64,000 bases of DNA, from contig CAZMAT010000007.1 in NCBI GenBank assembly GCA_964564435.1, positions 1 through 64,000 on the forward strand. Reading direction: 5' to 3'. Positions 16,806-24,969 of the stretch are shown here, in pieces. Numbering within the stretch: position 1 is the first letter of the stretch; each line of letters begins with the position of its first letter. The DNA is from Fermentibacter sp964564435. GTDB lineage: Bacteria > Fermentibacterota > Fermentibacteria > Fermentibacterales > Fermentibacteraceae. Both the position numbers and the translations under genes were made by a program. A model generated the notes under the pieces. The model ran no database searches. It was not told the origin of the DNA and saw only the letters and a list, made by a program, of their open reading frames with translations.

Positions 16806-17438
16806 ATGAGCGGTCTCATGGCTCGCAAGGTGGGCATGACCCGTATCTTCAGGGATGACGGGAAGGTGCTTCCGGTCACGGTACTGGAGGCCCGCCCGTG
16901 CCCTGTCGTCCAGGTCAAGACCGTGGACACCGACGGTTACGAAGCCATCCAGATCGGATACCGTCAGCAGCGGAAGAGCAGGCTGTCGAAGCCCGAGATC
17001 GGGCACCTCGACAAGGCCGGCGCCCCGCCGGTCTCGTGCCTGAGGGAGATCCCGGCGATCGAGGGCAAGGAGGTCGCCCCCGGCGACTTCATCGACCTGT
17101 CGATCTTCCTGCCTGGGGAGAGGGTGAACGTCACCGGCCTCACGAAGGGCAAGGGGTTCCAGGGCGTCGTGAAGCGCCACGGATTCTCGGGCGGCGACAA
17201 CGCCCACGGATGCAAGTCCAAGAGGGTGCCGGGCTCGATCGGCCAGCACACCACCCCCGCGGAGGTCAGGAAGAACAGGCGCATGCCGGGCCGCAACGGC
17301 TACGAGAGGATCACGGTGAAGAACCTCGAGGTCGTCAGCATCGATCTCGAGAACAACCTCCTCCTCCTCAAGGGCGCCGTACCCGGCTCCCGGAACACCT
17401 ACCTCCTCGTCAGCAAGAAGAGGGGAGGAGGCAGGTAA
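16806..17438 (+). CDS. rplC: 50S ribosomal protein L3
   Basis: L3 is an early-assembly large-subunit protein reaching the peptidyl transferase centre. The ATG at 16806 gives MSGLMARKVGMTRIF, the family N-terminus, with GGAG and GGAGAAC just upstream. The upstream in-frame extension to 16728 is rejected. The 210-aa protein includes GKGFQGVVKRHGFSGGDNAHG (about residues 116-136) with the conserved basic finger, then PGSIGQHTTPAEVRKNRRMPG. It lies 1 nt before rplD. Confidence 0.97.
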   Translation: MSGLMARKVGMTRIFRDDGKVLPVTVLEARPCPVVQVKTVDTDGYEAIQIGYRQQRKSRLSKPEIGHLDKAGAPPVSCLREIPAIEGKEVAPGDFIDLSIFLPGERVNVTGLTKGKGFQGVVKRHGFSGGDNAHGCKSKRVPGSIGQHTTPAEVRKNRRMPGRNGYERITVKNLEVVSIDLENNLLLLKGAVPGSRNTYLLVSKKRGGGR

Positions 17439-17439
17439 A

Positions 17440-18063
17440 ATGCCCGAAGCCAGAGTGTACAACATGAAGGGCGAAGAGGTCGGCACCGTCGATCTCCCCG
17501 AGGAGATCTTCGGCGTCAGCGTATCGACCCACGTCCTCTGGGAGGTCACGAGGGCCGAGATGCTCAACGCCAGGGCGGGCACGGCCAGCGCCAAGGACCG
17601 GAGCGACGTGAGCCTCTCCGGCGCGAAGCCCTGGAAGCAGAAGCACACGGGGCACGCCAGGGCCGGCAGCTTCCGCTCCCCGGTCTGGGTCGGCGGCGGC
17701 GTCGCCCACGGACCCCACCCCAGGACCTGGTCTCTCAAGATCAACCGCAAGGTCAGGCGCAAGGCCGTGGCAGGCATACTCAGCGAACGGCTGTCCGAGG
17801 GTAACCTCAGGCTGCTCCGCGACCTGTCCTCCACCGGGAAGACCCGCGAAATGGCGGACATGCTGAGGAATCACGGCTGCAACGGGCGGCGCACGGTCAT
17901 CCTGGTGGGGGATGCAGACGACACCGTCCTGCGCGCCAGCAGGAACATCCCGAGGGCCGTGGCCATAAACGCCAGGAGCGTCAGCCTCTCCACCCTCGTC
18001 AACTCCGAAGTGGTCCTCCTGTCCGAGACCGCGGTGGACCTCCTGAAGGAGAGGGTGATATGA
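17440..18063 (+). CDS. rplD: 50S ribosomal protein L4
   Basis: L4 lines the exit tunnel and in gamma-proteobacteria represses the S10 operon. The 207-aa protein has the conserved tunnel-loop segment KPWKQKHTGHARAGSFRSPVWVGGGVAHGP (about residues 66-95) and the NRKVRRKAVAGILSERL helix. The ATG start is 1 nt after the rplC stop, within a TAAAATG junction. The stop overlaps rplW by 4 nt (ATGA), suggesting coupled translation. Confidence 0.97.
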   Translation: MPEARVYNMKGEEVGTVDLPEEIFGVSVSTHVLWEVTRAEMLNARAGTASAKDRSDVSLSGAKPWKQKHTGHARAGSFRSPVWVGGGVAHGPHPRTWSLKINRKVRRKAVAGILSERLSEGNLRLLRDLSSTGKTREMADMLRNHGCNGRRTVILVGDADDTVLRASRNIPRAVAINARSVSLSTLVNSEVVLLSETAVDLLKERVI

Positions 18064-18350
18064 TGGACGCAAGGCACGTCATCCTCACGCCGCTGGTCAC
18101 GGAGAAGTCGACCCAGCAGCGGGAGACCCGCAACAGCTACAGCTTCCGCGTCCCGCGAACCGTCACCAAGCACGACATCGCACGCGCGGTGGAAGAGGTG
18201 TTCAGCGTCAGCGTCCTGGCTGTCCACACCATGAACATGCAGGGCAAGAAGAAGCGCATGGGGAGGAACCTCGGCAGGAGATCCTCCTGGAAGAAGGCCA
18301 TCGTGACCCTGGCAGAAGGCCAGTCGGTCGAGTTCTTCGAGGGGGTGTAG
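18060..18350 (+). CDS. rplW: 50S ribosomal protein L23
   Basis: L23 sits at the tunnel exit and docks trigger factor and SRP. The 96-aa product (MMDARHVILTPLVTEKSTQQRE) shows the family pattern TEKS near the N-terminus and YSFRVPRTVTKHDIARAVEEVFSV. Two adjacent ATGs (18060, 18063) are both usable; the first makes the usual 4-nt overlap with rplD. The trigger factor that binds this protein is encoded at 38.8 kb. Confidence 0.95.
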   Translation: MMDARHVILTPLVTEKSTQQRETRNSYSFRVPRTVTKHDIARAVEEVFSVSVLAVHTMNMQGKKKRMGRNLGRRSSWKKAIVTLAEGQSVEFFEGV

Positions 18351-18352
18351 GC

Positions 18353-19189
18353 ATGGGGACCAGGAAGCTCAAGCCGGTGACCCCCGGGTGCAGGTTCACC
18401 ATCCTCCCCGACTTCGCGGAGATCACCAGGAAGACCGGCGAGAAGCCTCTCATGGAACCGCTGAAGAGCAAGGCGGGGCGCAACAATCTGGGGCGCGTCA
18501 CCTGCAGGCACCAGGGCGGCGGCCACAAGAGGCTCTACAGGAAGATCGACTTCAAGCGCAACAAGTTCGACATCCCCGGCTCGGTGAGGTCGATCGAGTA
18601 CGACCCCAACAGGTCGGCAAGGATAGCCCTCGTCGTCTATCCCGACGGTGAGAAGCGCTACATCCTCGCCCCCGAGGGCCTGGCCGTGGGACAGACCGTC
18701 CTCTCCGGGAACGACGCTCCGCCCGAGGTGGGCAACCATCTCCCGCTGGGCAGGATCCCCCTGGGCACCATCATCCACAACGTGGAGCTCAGGCCCGGTT
18801 ACGGCGGTCAGATAGCCCGCAGCGCGGGGGCCGGAGTCCAGCTCCTGGCCCGCGAGAGCGGGATGGCCACCCTCAGGATGCCCTCCCGCGAGATGCGGAT
18901 GGTGCCCCTGACCTGCATGGCCACCATCGGCACCATAGGCAACTCGGATCACTCGAACATCAGGATAGGCAAGGCAGGCCGCTCCCGCTGGCTGGGCATC
19001 CGGCCCAGCGTCAGGGGCGTGGCCATGAATCCCATCGACCACCCCATGGGCGGCGGCGAGGGCAAGTCGAGCGGCGGGCGCCATCCCTGCTCACCCTGGG
19101 GCCAGCTCTCCAAGGGCCTGAGGACCAGGAAGCACAAGCAGTCCGACAAGCTCATCACCAGGCGCAGGCCGACCGGCGGGAGGAGGTAG
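18353..19189 (+). CDS. rplB: 50S ribosomal protein L2
   Basis: L2 is essential for subunit association and peptidyl transfer. The 278-aa protein has RNNLGRVTCRHQGGGHKRLYRKIDF (about residues 43-67), the central beta-barrel ending SVRSIEYDPNRSARIALV, and the C-terminal GVAMNPIDHPMGGGEGKSSGG with the conserved His near the catalytic centre. It lies 2 nt after rplW and 2 nt before rpsS. Confidence 0.98.
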   Translation: MGTRKLKPVTPGCRFTILPDFAEITRKTGEKPLMEPLKSKAGRNNLGRVTCRHQGGGHKRLYRKIDFKRNKFDIPGSVRSIEYDPNRSARIALVVYPDGEKRYILAPEGLAVGQTVLSGNDAPPEVGNHLPLGRIPLGTIIHNVELRPGYGGQIARSAGAGVQLLARESGMATLRMPSREMRMVPLTCMATIGTIGNSDHSNIRIGKAGRSRWLGIRPSVRGVAMNPIDHPMGGGEGKSSGGRHPCSPWGQLSKGLRTRKHKQSDKLITRRRPTGGRR

Positions 19190-19191
19190 CC

Positions 19192-19458
19192 ATGGCCCGT
19201 TCCCTGAAAAAGGGCCCCTACGTCGACGCAAGGCTTGTCGAGAAGGTTCTCGCGATGGCCGGTGAAGGCGAGAAGAAGGTCATCAGGACCTGGGCCCGCA
19301 GGTCGACGATTCCGCCGGAGTTCGTCGGCAACACCTTCGCTGTCCACAACGGGCGCAAGTTCGTACCCGTCTATGTAGTAGAAAACATGGTCGGCCACAA
19401 ACTCGGCGAGTTCTCTCCCTCCCGTACGTTCCGCGGCCACCGCGAGAAGAAGAAGTAG
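19192..19458 (+). CDS. rpsS: 30S ribosomal protein S19
   Basis: S19 pairs with S13 in the 30S head. The 88-aa sequence MARSLKKGPYVDARLVEKV is the family N-terminus, and TWARRSTIPPEFVGNTFAVHNGRKFVPVYV follows. The C-terminus GEFSPSRTFRGHREKKK matches the usual F(A/S)PTRTFRGH ending. GGAGGTAGCC precedes the ATG, two bases after the rplB stop. Confidence 0.98.
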   Translation: MARSLKKGPYVDARLVEKVLAMAGEGEKKVIRTWARRSTIPPEFVGNTFAVHNGRKFVPVYVVENMVGHKLGEFSPSRTFRGHREKKK

Positions 19459-19472
19459 GGGGGGCGACGAAA

Positions 19473-19835
19473 ATGGAAGCTTCCGCAAGGGCCAAGTTCG
19501 TGAGGGTCCCTCCCAGGAAGGCGAGGCAGGTGGCGGACCTGATCCGCGGCAAGTCCGTGAACCAGGCGCTTTCGATCCTGCTCACGGTTCCCAAGAACGC
19601 CTCGAGGGAGATAGAGAAGACCCTGGATTCAGCCGTGGCCAACGCCGTGCACAAGGCCGAGGGCGCCAAGCTGGACATAGACGAGCTCAAGGTTTCCGAG
19701 ATAGCGATAGACAACGGACCGATCGTGAAGAGGATAAGGCCGAGGGCGCGCGGCAGGGCCAACAGGGTGCGGCAGAGGCTCTGCCACATCTCCCTCACGG
19801 TCAGCGTGGGCTCCCAGGAGCAGAAAGAGGGCTGA
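19473..19835 (+). CDS. rplV: 50S ribosomal protein L22
   Basis: L22 lines the exit tunnel with an extended beta hairpin. The 120-aa sequence has ARAKFVRVPPRKARQVADLIRGKSV (about residues 4-28) and the hairpin-tip region GPIVKRIRPRARGRANRVRQR (about residues 82-102), followed by HISLTVS. The C-terminal SQEQKEG tail is not conserved. The start is 14 nt after rpsS, behind GGGGGGCGACGAAA. Confidence 0.97.
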   Translation: MEASARAKFVRVPPRKARQVADLIRGKSVNQALSILLTVPKNASREIEKTLDSAVANAVHKAEGAKLDIDELKVSEIAIDNGPIVKRIRPRARGRANRVRQRLCHISLTVSVGSQEQKEG

Positions 19836-19836
19836 T

Positions 19837-20493
19837 ATGGGGCAGAAGACCAATCCAGTCGGCCTGAGACTAGGCATCATCCGGGGATGGAACTCGGTGT
19901 GGTTCGCCCGCGGGAGGCGCTACCCCGAGTACCTCAAGGAAGATGCGATGCTTCGCCAGTACATCATGAAGCGCCTGGAGAAGGCCCAGATCTCCAAGAT
20001 CGAGATCGAGCGCAAGCCCCAGGAAGTCCAGGTCACGATCCACACGGCGCGCGCCGGTCTGGTCATCGGGGCGCGGGGCAGCATGATCGACCTGCTCACC
20101 CGCGAACTCAAGATCTACACCGGCAAGACCGTCAGGACAAAGGTCGAGGAGATCAGGCACCCCGAGCGCAACGCCAGCCTGGTGGCCGACTCCATAGCGC
20201 GGCAGGTCGAGAGCAGGATCTCGATCAGGCGCGCCATGAAGAGGGCCATCTCCGATTCGATGAAGGCCGGGGCCGAAGGCATCAAGGTATGCTGCTCCGG
20301 AAGGCTCGGCGGCGCCGAGATGTCCCGGACCAACACCTACCACGAGGGGCGCGTGCCGCTCCACACGCTGAGGGCCGACGTCGACTTCGCGCGGTCCATC
20401 GCCAGGACGACGTACGGCGTCATCGGCGTGAAGGTCTGGATCTACAACGGCGAGATCCACGATTATCCGGGCCAGACCGGCCCGGCCGAGTAG
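19837..20493 (+). CDS. rpsC: 30S ribosomal protein S3
   Basis: S3 is at the mRNA entry channel. The 218-aa protein starts MGQKTNPVGLRLGIIRGWNSVWFA, the family N-terminus. A KH domain is visible with the motif VIGARGSMIDLLTRELK (about residues 68-84), and the C-terminal domain contains GIKVCCSGRLGGAEMSRTNTYHEGRVPLHTLRADVD. One base separates it from rplV. Confidence 0.98.
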   Translation: MGQKTNPVGLRLGIIRGWNSVWFARGRRYPEYLKEDAMLRQYIMKRLEKAQISKIEIERKPQEVQVTIHTARAGLVIGARGSMIDLLTRELKIYTGKTVRTKVEEIRHPERNASLVADSIARQVESRISIRRAMKRAISDSMKAGAEGIKVCCSGRLGGAEMSRTNTYHEGRVPLHTLRADVDFARSIARTTYGVIGVKVWIYNGEIHDYPGQTGPAE

Positions 20494-20506
20494 CGGGTGA
20501 TCGATC

Positions 20507-20929
20507 ATGCTGATGCCCAAGAGAACCAGGTACCGCAAGCAGCAGAAGGGGCGCCTCCGGGGCCGGGCCAAGGGCGGCGCCGCGGTGTCCTTCGGTGAGT
20601 ACGGGCTCCAGGCCATCGAACCCGGGCACGTGACGAGCGCCCAGATCGAGGCCGCCCGTGTGGCCATGACCAGGCACGTCAAGCGCGGCGGCAAGATCTG
20701 GATCAGGATCTTCCCCGACAAGCCCATCACCACCCTTCCCCTGGAGACCAGGATGGGCAAGGGCAAGGGCGCCGTGGACCACTGGGTCGCGGTGATCAAG
20801 CCCGGCAGGGTGATGTTCGAGATCGAGGGTGTGGAGGTCGCTGTGGCCAGAGAGGCCATGAGGCTCGCGGGGCACAAGCTCCCGATCCTCACCCGCTTCG
20901 TCGAGAGAGAGGGGGGGGCGGCCCAGTGA
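20507..20929 (+). CDS. rplP: 50S ribosomal protein L16
   Basis: L16 is located at the A site near the peptidyl transferase centre. The 140-aa product MLMPKRTRYRKQQKGRLRG continues with VSFGEYGLQAIEPGHVTSAQIEAARVAMTRHVKRGGKIWIRIFPDKP, a highly conserved block, and GKGKGAVDHWVAVIKPGRVMFE. It overlaps rpmC by 4 nt (GTGA), so L16 and L29 are likely coupled. Confidence 0.98.
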   Translation: MLMPKRTRYRKQQKGRLRGRAKGGAAVSFGEYGLQAIEPGHVTSAQIEAARVAMTRHVKRGGKIWIRIFPDKPITTLPLETRMGKGKGAVDHWVAVIKPGRVMFEIEGVEVAVAREAMRLAGHKLPILTRFVEREGGAAQ

Positions 20930-21150
20930 AACCCACCGCCATGCGATCCATGACAGTCGACGAACTGACGGGTCACACCAGGGAGCTGAGACAGGAGATC
21001 TTCAACCTGCGCTTCCGCAAGTCCGCCGGCCAGGTGGACAACCCCGTCAGGATTAGGCTGGCCAGGCACGAGCTGGCCAGGGCGCTCACGGTGCTGCGCG
21101 AGCGCGAACTCGGCCTGAGCGGCGAAGCCGGCGGGAGTGAGGTGGAGTAG
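20926..21150 (+). CDS. rpmC: 50S ribosomal protein L29
   Basis: L29 is a small two-helix protein at the tunnel exit. Translation starts at GTG inside the rplP stop (GTGA). The 74-residue sequence has RSMTVDELTGHTRELRQEIFNLRFRKSAGQVDNPVRIR, matching the family core E(L)..EL..L..E.F.LRFQ...GQ..N..R. It has a slightly longer Gly-rich tail (SGEAGGSEVE). rpsQ begins directly after its stop codon with no gap. Confidence 0.95.
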   Translation: MKPTAMRSMTVDELTGHTRELRQEIFNLRFRKSAGQVDNPVRIRLARHELARALTVLRERELGLSGEAGGSEVE

Positions 21151-21417
21151 ATGTCACAGTTCAGGACGGGAGACAGGCAGGTGGTCAAGGGTACGGTCGT
21201 CTCCGCCGGCAAGATGGAGAAGACGGTCGTAGTCGAGGTGGTGACGCTGAAGGCCCACCCGGTCTACAAGAAGCGGTTCCGGCAGACGCGCCGCTACTAC
21301 GCCCATGACGAGGCCAACCAGTGCGGGGCCGGGGACGTGGTCCGCATTGCCGAGACGAGGCCCCTCTCGAGGCTGAAGCGCTGGCGCCTCCTCGAAATAG
21401 TGGAGAAGGCCCGGTAG
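21151..21417 (+). CDS. rpsQ: 30S ribosomal protein S17
   Basis: S17 is an OB-fold primary 16S rRNA binder. The 88-aa protein has VKGTVVSAGKMEKTVVVEV (about residues 11-29), HPVYKKRFRQTRRYYAHDEANQC and GDVVRIAETRPLSRLKRWRL, all family landmarks. It abuts rpmC with no spacer; GAGGTGGAG before the ATG serves as the ribosome-binding site. Confidence 0.97.
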   Translation: MSQFRTGDRQVVKGTVVSAGKMEKTVVVEVVTLKAHPVYKKRFRQTRRYYAHDEANQCGAGDVVRIAETRPLSRLKRWRLLEIVEKAR

Positions 21418-21429
21418 GAGGATGTCGGT

Positions 21430-21795
21430 ATGATCCAGCAGGAGACCAGACTAAACGTCGCCGACAACTCCGGCGCCCGAGAGGTGCTCTGCATCAGGGT
21501 TCTCGGGGGCACCGGGCGCAGGTATGCCAGCATCGGCGACGTGATCATCGTGACAGTGAAGGAGTCGTCGCCCACGGGCGCCGTGAAGAAGGGTGAAGTG
21601 AGGAAGGCCGTGGTCGTCAGGGTCAAGAAGGAGCTCAACAGGAACGACGGCTCCTCGGTGCGCTTCGACGACAACGCGGCAGTCATCATCGACGACGCGA
21701 TGCAGCCCGTCGCCACGCGCATCTTCGGCCCGGTCGGTCGGGAGCTCCGAGCCAGGTTCATGAAGATCGTGTCGCTGGCTCCGGAGGTGATCTAG
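21430..21795 (+). CDS. rplN: 50S ribosomal protein L14
   Basis: L14 lies at the subunit interface. The 121-aa sequence MIQQETRLNVADNSGAREVLCIRVLGG is the family N-terminus, with the conserved KKGEVRKAVVVR and RFDDNAAVIIDDAMQPVATRIFGPVGRELR segments. The full family length of about 122 aa is present. rplX starts at the very next base after the stop. Confidence 0.98.
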   Translation: MIQQETRLNVADNSGAREVLCIRVLGGTGRRYASIGDVIIVTVKESSPTGAVKKGEVRKAVVVRVKKELNRNDGSSVRFDDNAAVIIDDAMQPVATRIFGPVGRELRARFMKIVSLAPEVI

Positions 21796-22104
21796 ATGCA
21801 TGTGCGCAAGGGTGACAAGGTCCTCGTCTCGACGGGCGACGAGAAAGGCAAGAAGGGCAAGGTCCTGAAGGTCCTCGAGGACAAGGACAAGGCCATCGTA
21901 GAGGGCGTGAACTTCGTGAAGAGGCACACGAGGCCCAACCAGAAGAACCCCCAGGGCGGGATAGTCGAGAAGGAGGCCCCGATGCACGCCTCCAACCTCA
22001 GGATTGTCTGCCCGGGCTGCGGCGAGAGCGCCGGCGTGAGCCGGAAGCGCGATGCCGACGGCAGGCTCCGCAGGGTGTGCAAATCCTGCGGCGAGACAGT
22101 GTAA
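21796..22104 (+). CDS. rplX: 50S ribosomal protein L24
   Basis: L24 initiates 50S assembly at the tunnel exit. The 102-aa protein has the KOW motif HVRKGDKVLVSTGDEKGKKGKV (about residues 2-23) and the VNFVKRHTRPNQKNPQGGIVEKEAPMH segment. The C-terminal half keeps two CxxC pairs (CPGC near residue 74, CKSC near residue 95), a zinc-ribbon form seen in part of the family. Confidence 0.97.
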   Translation: MHVRKGDKVLVSTGDEKGKKGKVLKVLEDKDKAIVEGVNFVKRHTRPNQKNPQGGIVEKEAPMHASNLRIVCPGCGESAGVSRKRDADGRLRRVCKSCGETV

Positions 22105-22119
22105 GGGTCGGGTGGGAAG

Positions 22120-22686
22120 ATGAAGGAAACACCCAGGCTCAAGAAACTCTACGCGGAGGAGCTTGCGGCCAGGCTGCGCGAGCGGTTCGGCTTCGCGAAC
22201 CCGCATCAGATCCCGCGCCTCGTGAAGATCGTGGTGAACATGGGGCTCGGCAAGGAAGCCATAGAGAACGCCAACAACATCACGAACGCCTCGGAGCAGC
22301 TCGGCAGGATCACGGGGCAGAAGCCCGTGGTCGCCAAGGCCCGCAGGTCCATAGCGGCCTTCAGGCTGCGCGAGGGCATGCCGATAGGCGTCTTCGTCAC
22401 CCTCAGGGGCGACACGATGTGGGAGTTCCTCGACAGGCTCGCGAACTTCTCGCTCCCGCAGGTCCGCGACTTCAGGGGCCTGCCCTCGAAGGGATTCGAC
22501 GGCAGGGGCAACTACAACTTCGGGCTCGAGGAGCAGGCGATCTTCCCGGAGATAGACGTCGACAAGATCGACAAGTTCCGGGGGATGAACATCACTCTGG
22601 TTACAACCGCCCGGACTGACGAGGAGGGTCTCGAACTGCTGAGGCTCCTCGGACTGCCGTTCCGCAAGTCCGGCTCGGCAAGGTAG
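22120..22686 (+). CDS. rplE: 50S ribosomal protein L5
   Basis: L5 binds 5S rRNA and contacts the P-site tRNA. The 188-aa protein carries PRLVKIVVNMGLGKEAIENA (about residues 30-49), the ITGQKPVVAKARRSIAAFRLREGMPIGVFVTLRGD block, and NYNFGLEEQAIFPEIDVDKID, all characteristic. The ATG start is preceded by GGTGGGAAG. It is followed after 9 nt by rpsN. Confidence 0.98.
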   Translation: MKETPRLKKLYAEELAARLRERFGFANPHQIPRLVKIVVNMGLGKEAIENANNITNASEQLGRITGQKPVVAKARRSIAAFRLREGMPIGVFVTLRGDTMWEFLDRLANFSLPQVRDFRGLPSKGFDGRGNYNFGLEEQAIFPEIDVDKIDKFRGMNITLVTTARTDEEGLELLRLLGLPFRKSGSAR

Positions 22687-22695
22687 GGGGCAAAG

Positions 22696-22881
22696 TTGGC
22701 CAAAAAGTGTCTTGTCGAAAAGCAGAAGCGCACTCCCAAGTTCGGCGTGCGCAGGTACAACCGTTGTGCGCTGTGCGGTCGGCCCAGAGGCTTCCTGCGC
22801 AAGTTCGGCATCTGCCGCATTTGCTTCAGGGACATGGCCAACAGGGGCCTGATACCCGGCGTCCGCAAGGCCAGCTGGTAG
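22696..22881 (+). CDS. rpsN: 30S ribosomal protein S14, zinc-binding (type Z)
   Basis: This is the short zinc form of S14, a 30S head protein. The 61-residue product starts at TTG after AGGGGGCAAAG and reads MAKKCLVEKQKRTPKFGVRR. Two Cys pairs, CALC (about residues 24-27) and CRIC (about residues 40-43), form the zinc site, and the C-terminus LIPGVRKASW matches the family. The TTG start is supported by the spacing and the conserved N-terminus. Confidence 0.97.
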   Translation: MAKKCLVEKQKRTPKFGVRRYNRCALCGRPRGFLRKFGICRICFRDMANRGLIPGVRKASW

Positions 22882-22891
22882 GGGGTGGAAG

Positions 22892-23287
22892 ATGTCCATG
22901 ACCGATCCCATCTCCGACATGCTCAACAGGATCAGGAACGCCTCCATGGCAGGACACGTCATGGTGGACATCCCGGCGTCCAAGATGAAGGCAGCCATAG
23001 CCGGCGTCCTCTACAAGAGGGGCTTCATCAGGGGCTACCGCAGACTCGATGACGACAGGCAGGGTATACTGAGGGTCTACCTCGCCTACCAGAACGGCAA
23101 ATCGCTGATAGTCGGGCTGAAGAGGATATCGACGCCCGGCTGCAGGGTCTACAAGGGCGTGACCGAGATCCAGCGCGTGATGGCCGGGCGCGGCGTTGCG
23201 GTCCTTTCGACTCCCAAGGGCGTCCTCACCGATTCGGAAGCCCGCAGGGAAGGCGTCGGCGGCGAAGTGCTGCTGCACGTCTGGTAG
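22892..23287 (+). CDS. rpsH: 30S ribosomal protein S8
   Basis: S8 is a central-domain 16S rRNA binder and in E. coli the repressor of the spc operon. The 131-aa sequence MSMTDPISDMLNRIRNASMAGH continues with VDIPASKMKAAIAGVLYKRGFIRGYR, and ends GVAVLSTPKGVLTDSEARREGVGGEVLLHVW; the STPKG(V/I)(L/M)(T/S) signature and terminal W are conserved. Upstream GGGGGTGGAAG is its ribosome-binding site. Confidence 0.98.
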   Translation: MSMTDPISDMLNRIRNASMAGHVMVDIPASKMKAAIAGVLYKRGFIRGYRRLDDDRQGILRVYLAYQNGKSLIVGLKRISTPGCRVYKGVTEIQRVMAGRGVAVLSTPKGVLTDSEARREGVGGEVLLHVW

Positions 23288-23300
23288 GGGGACTCAGGGA

Positions 23301-23846
23301 ATGTCACGCATAGGCAGGCTGCCGATCGCGATCCCGAAGGGCGTGACCGTCACCCTCGACGGATCGGACATGAAGATCAAGGGCCCCAGGGGCGAAACCG
23401 CCCACGTCATCCCCGCGGGGATCTCCGGGAAGCTCGAAGGCTCGTCCATCTCTCTCGAAAGGGATGCTGACACCGTCGAACTCAAGCGGATGCACGGCGT
23501 AACCAGGGCTCACATCGCGAACAAGGTGAAGGGCGTGTCGGAAGGCCACACCATCACTCTGGTCGTGAACGGGAAGGGGTTCCAGGGCGAGGTCAAGGGC
23601 AGGGTCGTCGAGATGCAGATAGGGCTCTCCCACAGGGTCCTCGTCGAGATCCCGGCTGGCATCGAGGTCAAGCTGACCCCCGGCCAGAACACCTTCACCC
23701 TGGTGGTAACGGGGGCCAGCCGCGAGCTCACGGGCTCCTTCGCCTCCGTGCTGTACAAACTCAGGCCAGTCGAGCCATACAACATGATCGGCTTCAGGTA
23801 CTCCGATCAGGTGGTGCGGCGCAAGGCCGCCAAGACTACGAAGTAG
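23301..23846 (+). CDS. rplF: 50S ribosomal protein L6
   Basis: L6 stabilises the sarcin-ricin region. The ATG at 23301 gives MSRIGRLPIAIPKGVTVTLDG, the family N-terminus; the longer in-frame upstream reading overlaps rpsH and is rejected. The 181-aa protein contains two L6 repeats and the signature near its C-terminus, RPVEPYNMIGFRYSDQVVRRKAAKT (the usual PPEPYKGKGIRY is altered to PYNMIGFRY here). Confidence 0.97.
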   Translation: MSRIGRLPIAIPKGVTVTLDGSDMKIKGPRGETAHVIPAGISGKLEGSSISLERDADTVELKRMHGVTRAHIANKVKGVSEGHTITLVVNGKGFQGEVKGRVVEMQIGLSHRVLVEIPAGIEVKLTPGQNTFTLVVTGASRELTGSFASVLYKLRPVEPYNMIGFRYSDQVVRRKAAKTTK

Positions 23847-23858
23847 GGGGGAGGGGAC

Positions 23859-24221
23859 ATGGCCGGACTCACGAGCACCCAGAAACTAAGGCGGCGTCAC
23901 CTCCGCGTGCGCAGGAAGGTCACGGGGACCGCGGAGCGCCCGCGGCTCTGCGTCCACCGGACGAACCGGCACATGGTGGCGAACATCGTGGACGATTCGA
24001 CCGGACGCACGCTCCTCAGCGTGACCTCGACCGCCGACTACTTCGACGGCGACCGTACCGGAACCAAGACCGAACAGGCGGGGAGACTCGGGCTCGTCGT
24101 GGCCCGGAGAGCCCTCGAGATCGGGATAGAATCCGTGGTTTTCGACCGTGGCGGCCATCCGTACCACGGACGAGTCAAGGCTCTTGCCGAGAAGGCCCGC
24201 GAGGGCGGTCTCAGGTTCTGA
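23859..24221 (+). CDS. rplR: 50S ribosomal protein L18
   Basis: L18 binds 5S rRNA with L5. The 120-aa sequence has RRRHLRVRRKVTGTAERPRLCVHRTNRHM (about residues 11-39), containing the core R.R.R.K..GT..RPRL.V.RS..H, then VARRALEIGIESVVFDRGGHPYHGRVKALAEKAREGGLRF, the typical C-terminus. The ATG lies 12 nt after rplF, behind GGGGGGAGGGG. Confidence 0.97.
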   Translation: MAGLTSTQKLRRRHLRVRRKVTGTAERPRLCVHRTNRHMVANIVDDSTGRTLLSVTSTADYFDGDRTGTKTEQAGRLGLVVARRALEIGIESVVFDRGGHPYHGRVKALAEKAREGGLRF

Positions 24222-24233
24222 TGGGGGATTCCA

Positions 24234-24785
24234 GTGAGTAACAGACCAGAGGCTACGGAAGAGAAGCTCGACAAGACCGTGCAGGTCGAACCCGAGCTCG
24301 AGTGGATGGATAGGCTCATATCCGTCAACAGGGTCGCCAAGGTCATCAAGGGCGGCCGCCGGTTCGGCTTCAACGCCCTGGTAGCCGTCGGGAACGGAAG
24401 AGGCAGGGTCGGAGTGGGCCTCGGGAAGGCCACCGAGCTGCCGGAAGCCATCCGCAAGGCCACCGAAGAGGCCAAGAAGGACATGATCGACGTTCCCATG
24501 ACGGACGGCAGGACCCTTCCCCATGACGTGACGGGCGAGTACGGCGCGGGCCGCGTCCTCCTGAGGCCTGCCAGCCCTGGTACCGGCGTCATAGCCGGAT
24601 CCACGGTCAGGGCCATCATGGAGTGCGCCGGCATCCGCGACGTCCTCACCAAGTCGCAGGGCACCAACAACCCCCACAACGTGGTGAAGGCCACCCTCGC
24701 CGGCCTCAGGGACCTCGGCACCATCGACCGGATCAACACCGCCCGCAGGGGCATGATCCAGCGAAGGAAGCGGACCGATGGCTGA
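24234..24785 (+). CDS. rpsE: 30S ribosomal protein S5
   Basis: S5 acts in translational fidelity and mRNA unwinding. The 183-aa product starts at GTG and has a divergent acidic N-terminal extension (MSNRPEATEEKLDKTVQVEPE), then the double-stranded RNA-binding-like domain LISVNRVAKVIKGGRRFGFNALVAVGN and the C-terminal GIRDVLTKSQGTNNPHNVVKATLAGL block. The stop overlaps the rpmD start by 8 nt. Confidence 0.97.
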   Translation: MSNRPEATEEKLDKTVQVEPELEWMDRLISVNRVAKVIKGGRRFGFNALVAVGNGRGRVGVGLGKATELPEAIRKATEEAKKDMIDVPMTDGRTLPHDVTGEYGAGRVLLRPASPGTGVIAGSTVRAIMECAGIRDVLTKSQGTNNPHNVVKATLAGLRDLGTIDRINTARRGMIQRRKRTDG

Positions 24786-24969
24786 CAAGAGGATCGCCGT
24801 CAAGCAGATAAGGAGCGGCATACACTGCCCGCTCGTTCAGAAGAGGACCCTCGAGGCCCTGGGCCTCCGGAGGATGAACCAGACCGTTGTACATGAGGAC
24901 AGACCCGAGATCCGCGGGATGATCTTCCGGGTCAGGCACCTGGTCACGGTCCAGGAGGTCAGCGGATGA
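24778..24969 (+). CDS. rpmD: 50S ribosomal protein L30
   Basis: L30 is a small alpha-beta protein of the large subunit. The 63-aa sequence has IAVKQIRSGIHCPLVQKRTLEALGLRRMNQTVVHEDRPEIRGMIFRVRHLVTVQ, matching the family core I.Q.RS.IG....Q+.TL..LGLR+....V.......G+I..V.HLV. It overlaps both rpsE (8 nt) and rplO (4 nt, ATGA). No long isoform extension is present. Confidence 0.96.
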   Translation: MADKRIAVKQIRSGIHCPLVQKRTLEALGLRRMNQTVVHEDRPEIRGMIFRVRHLVTVQEVSG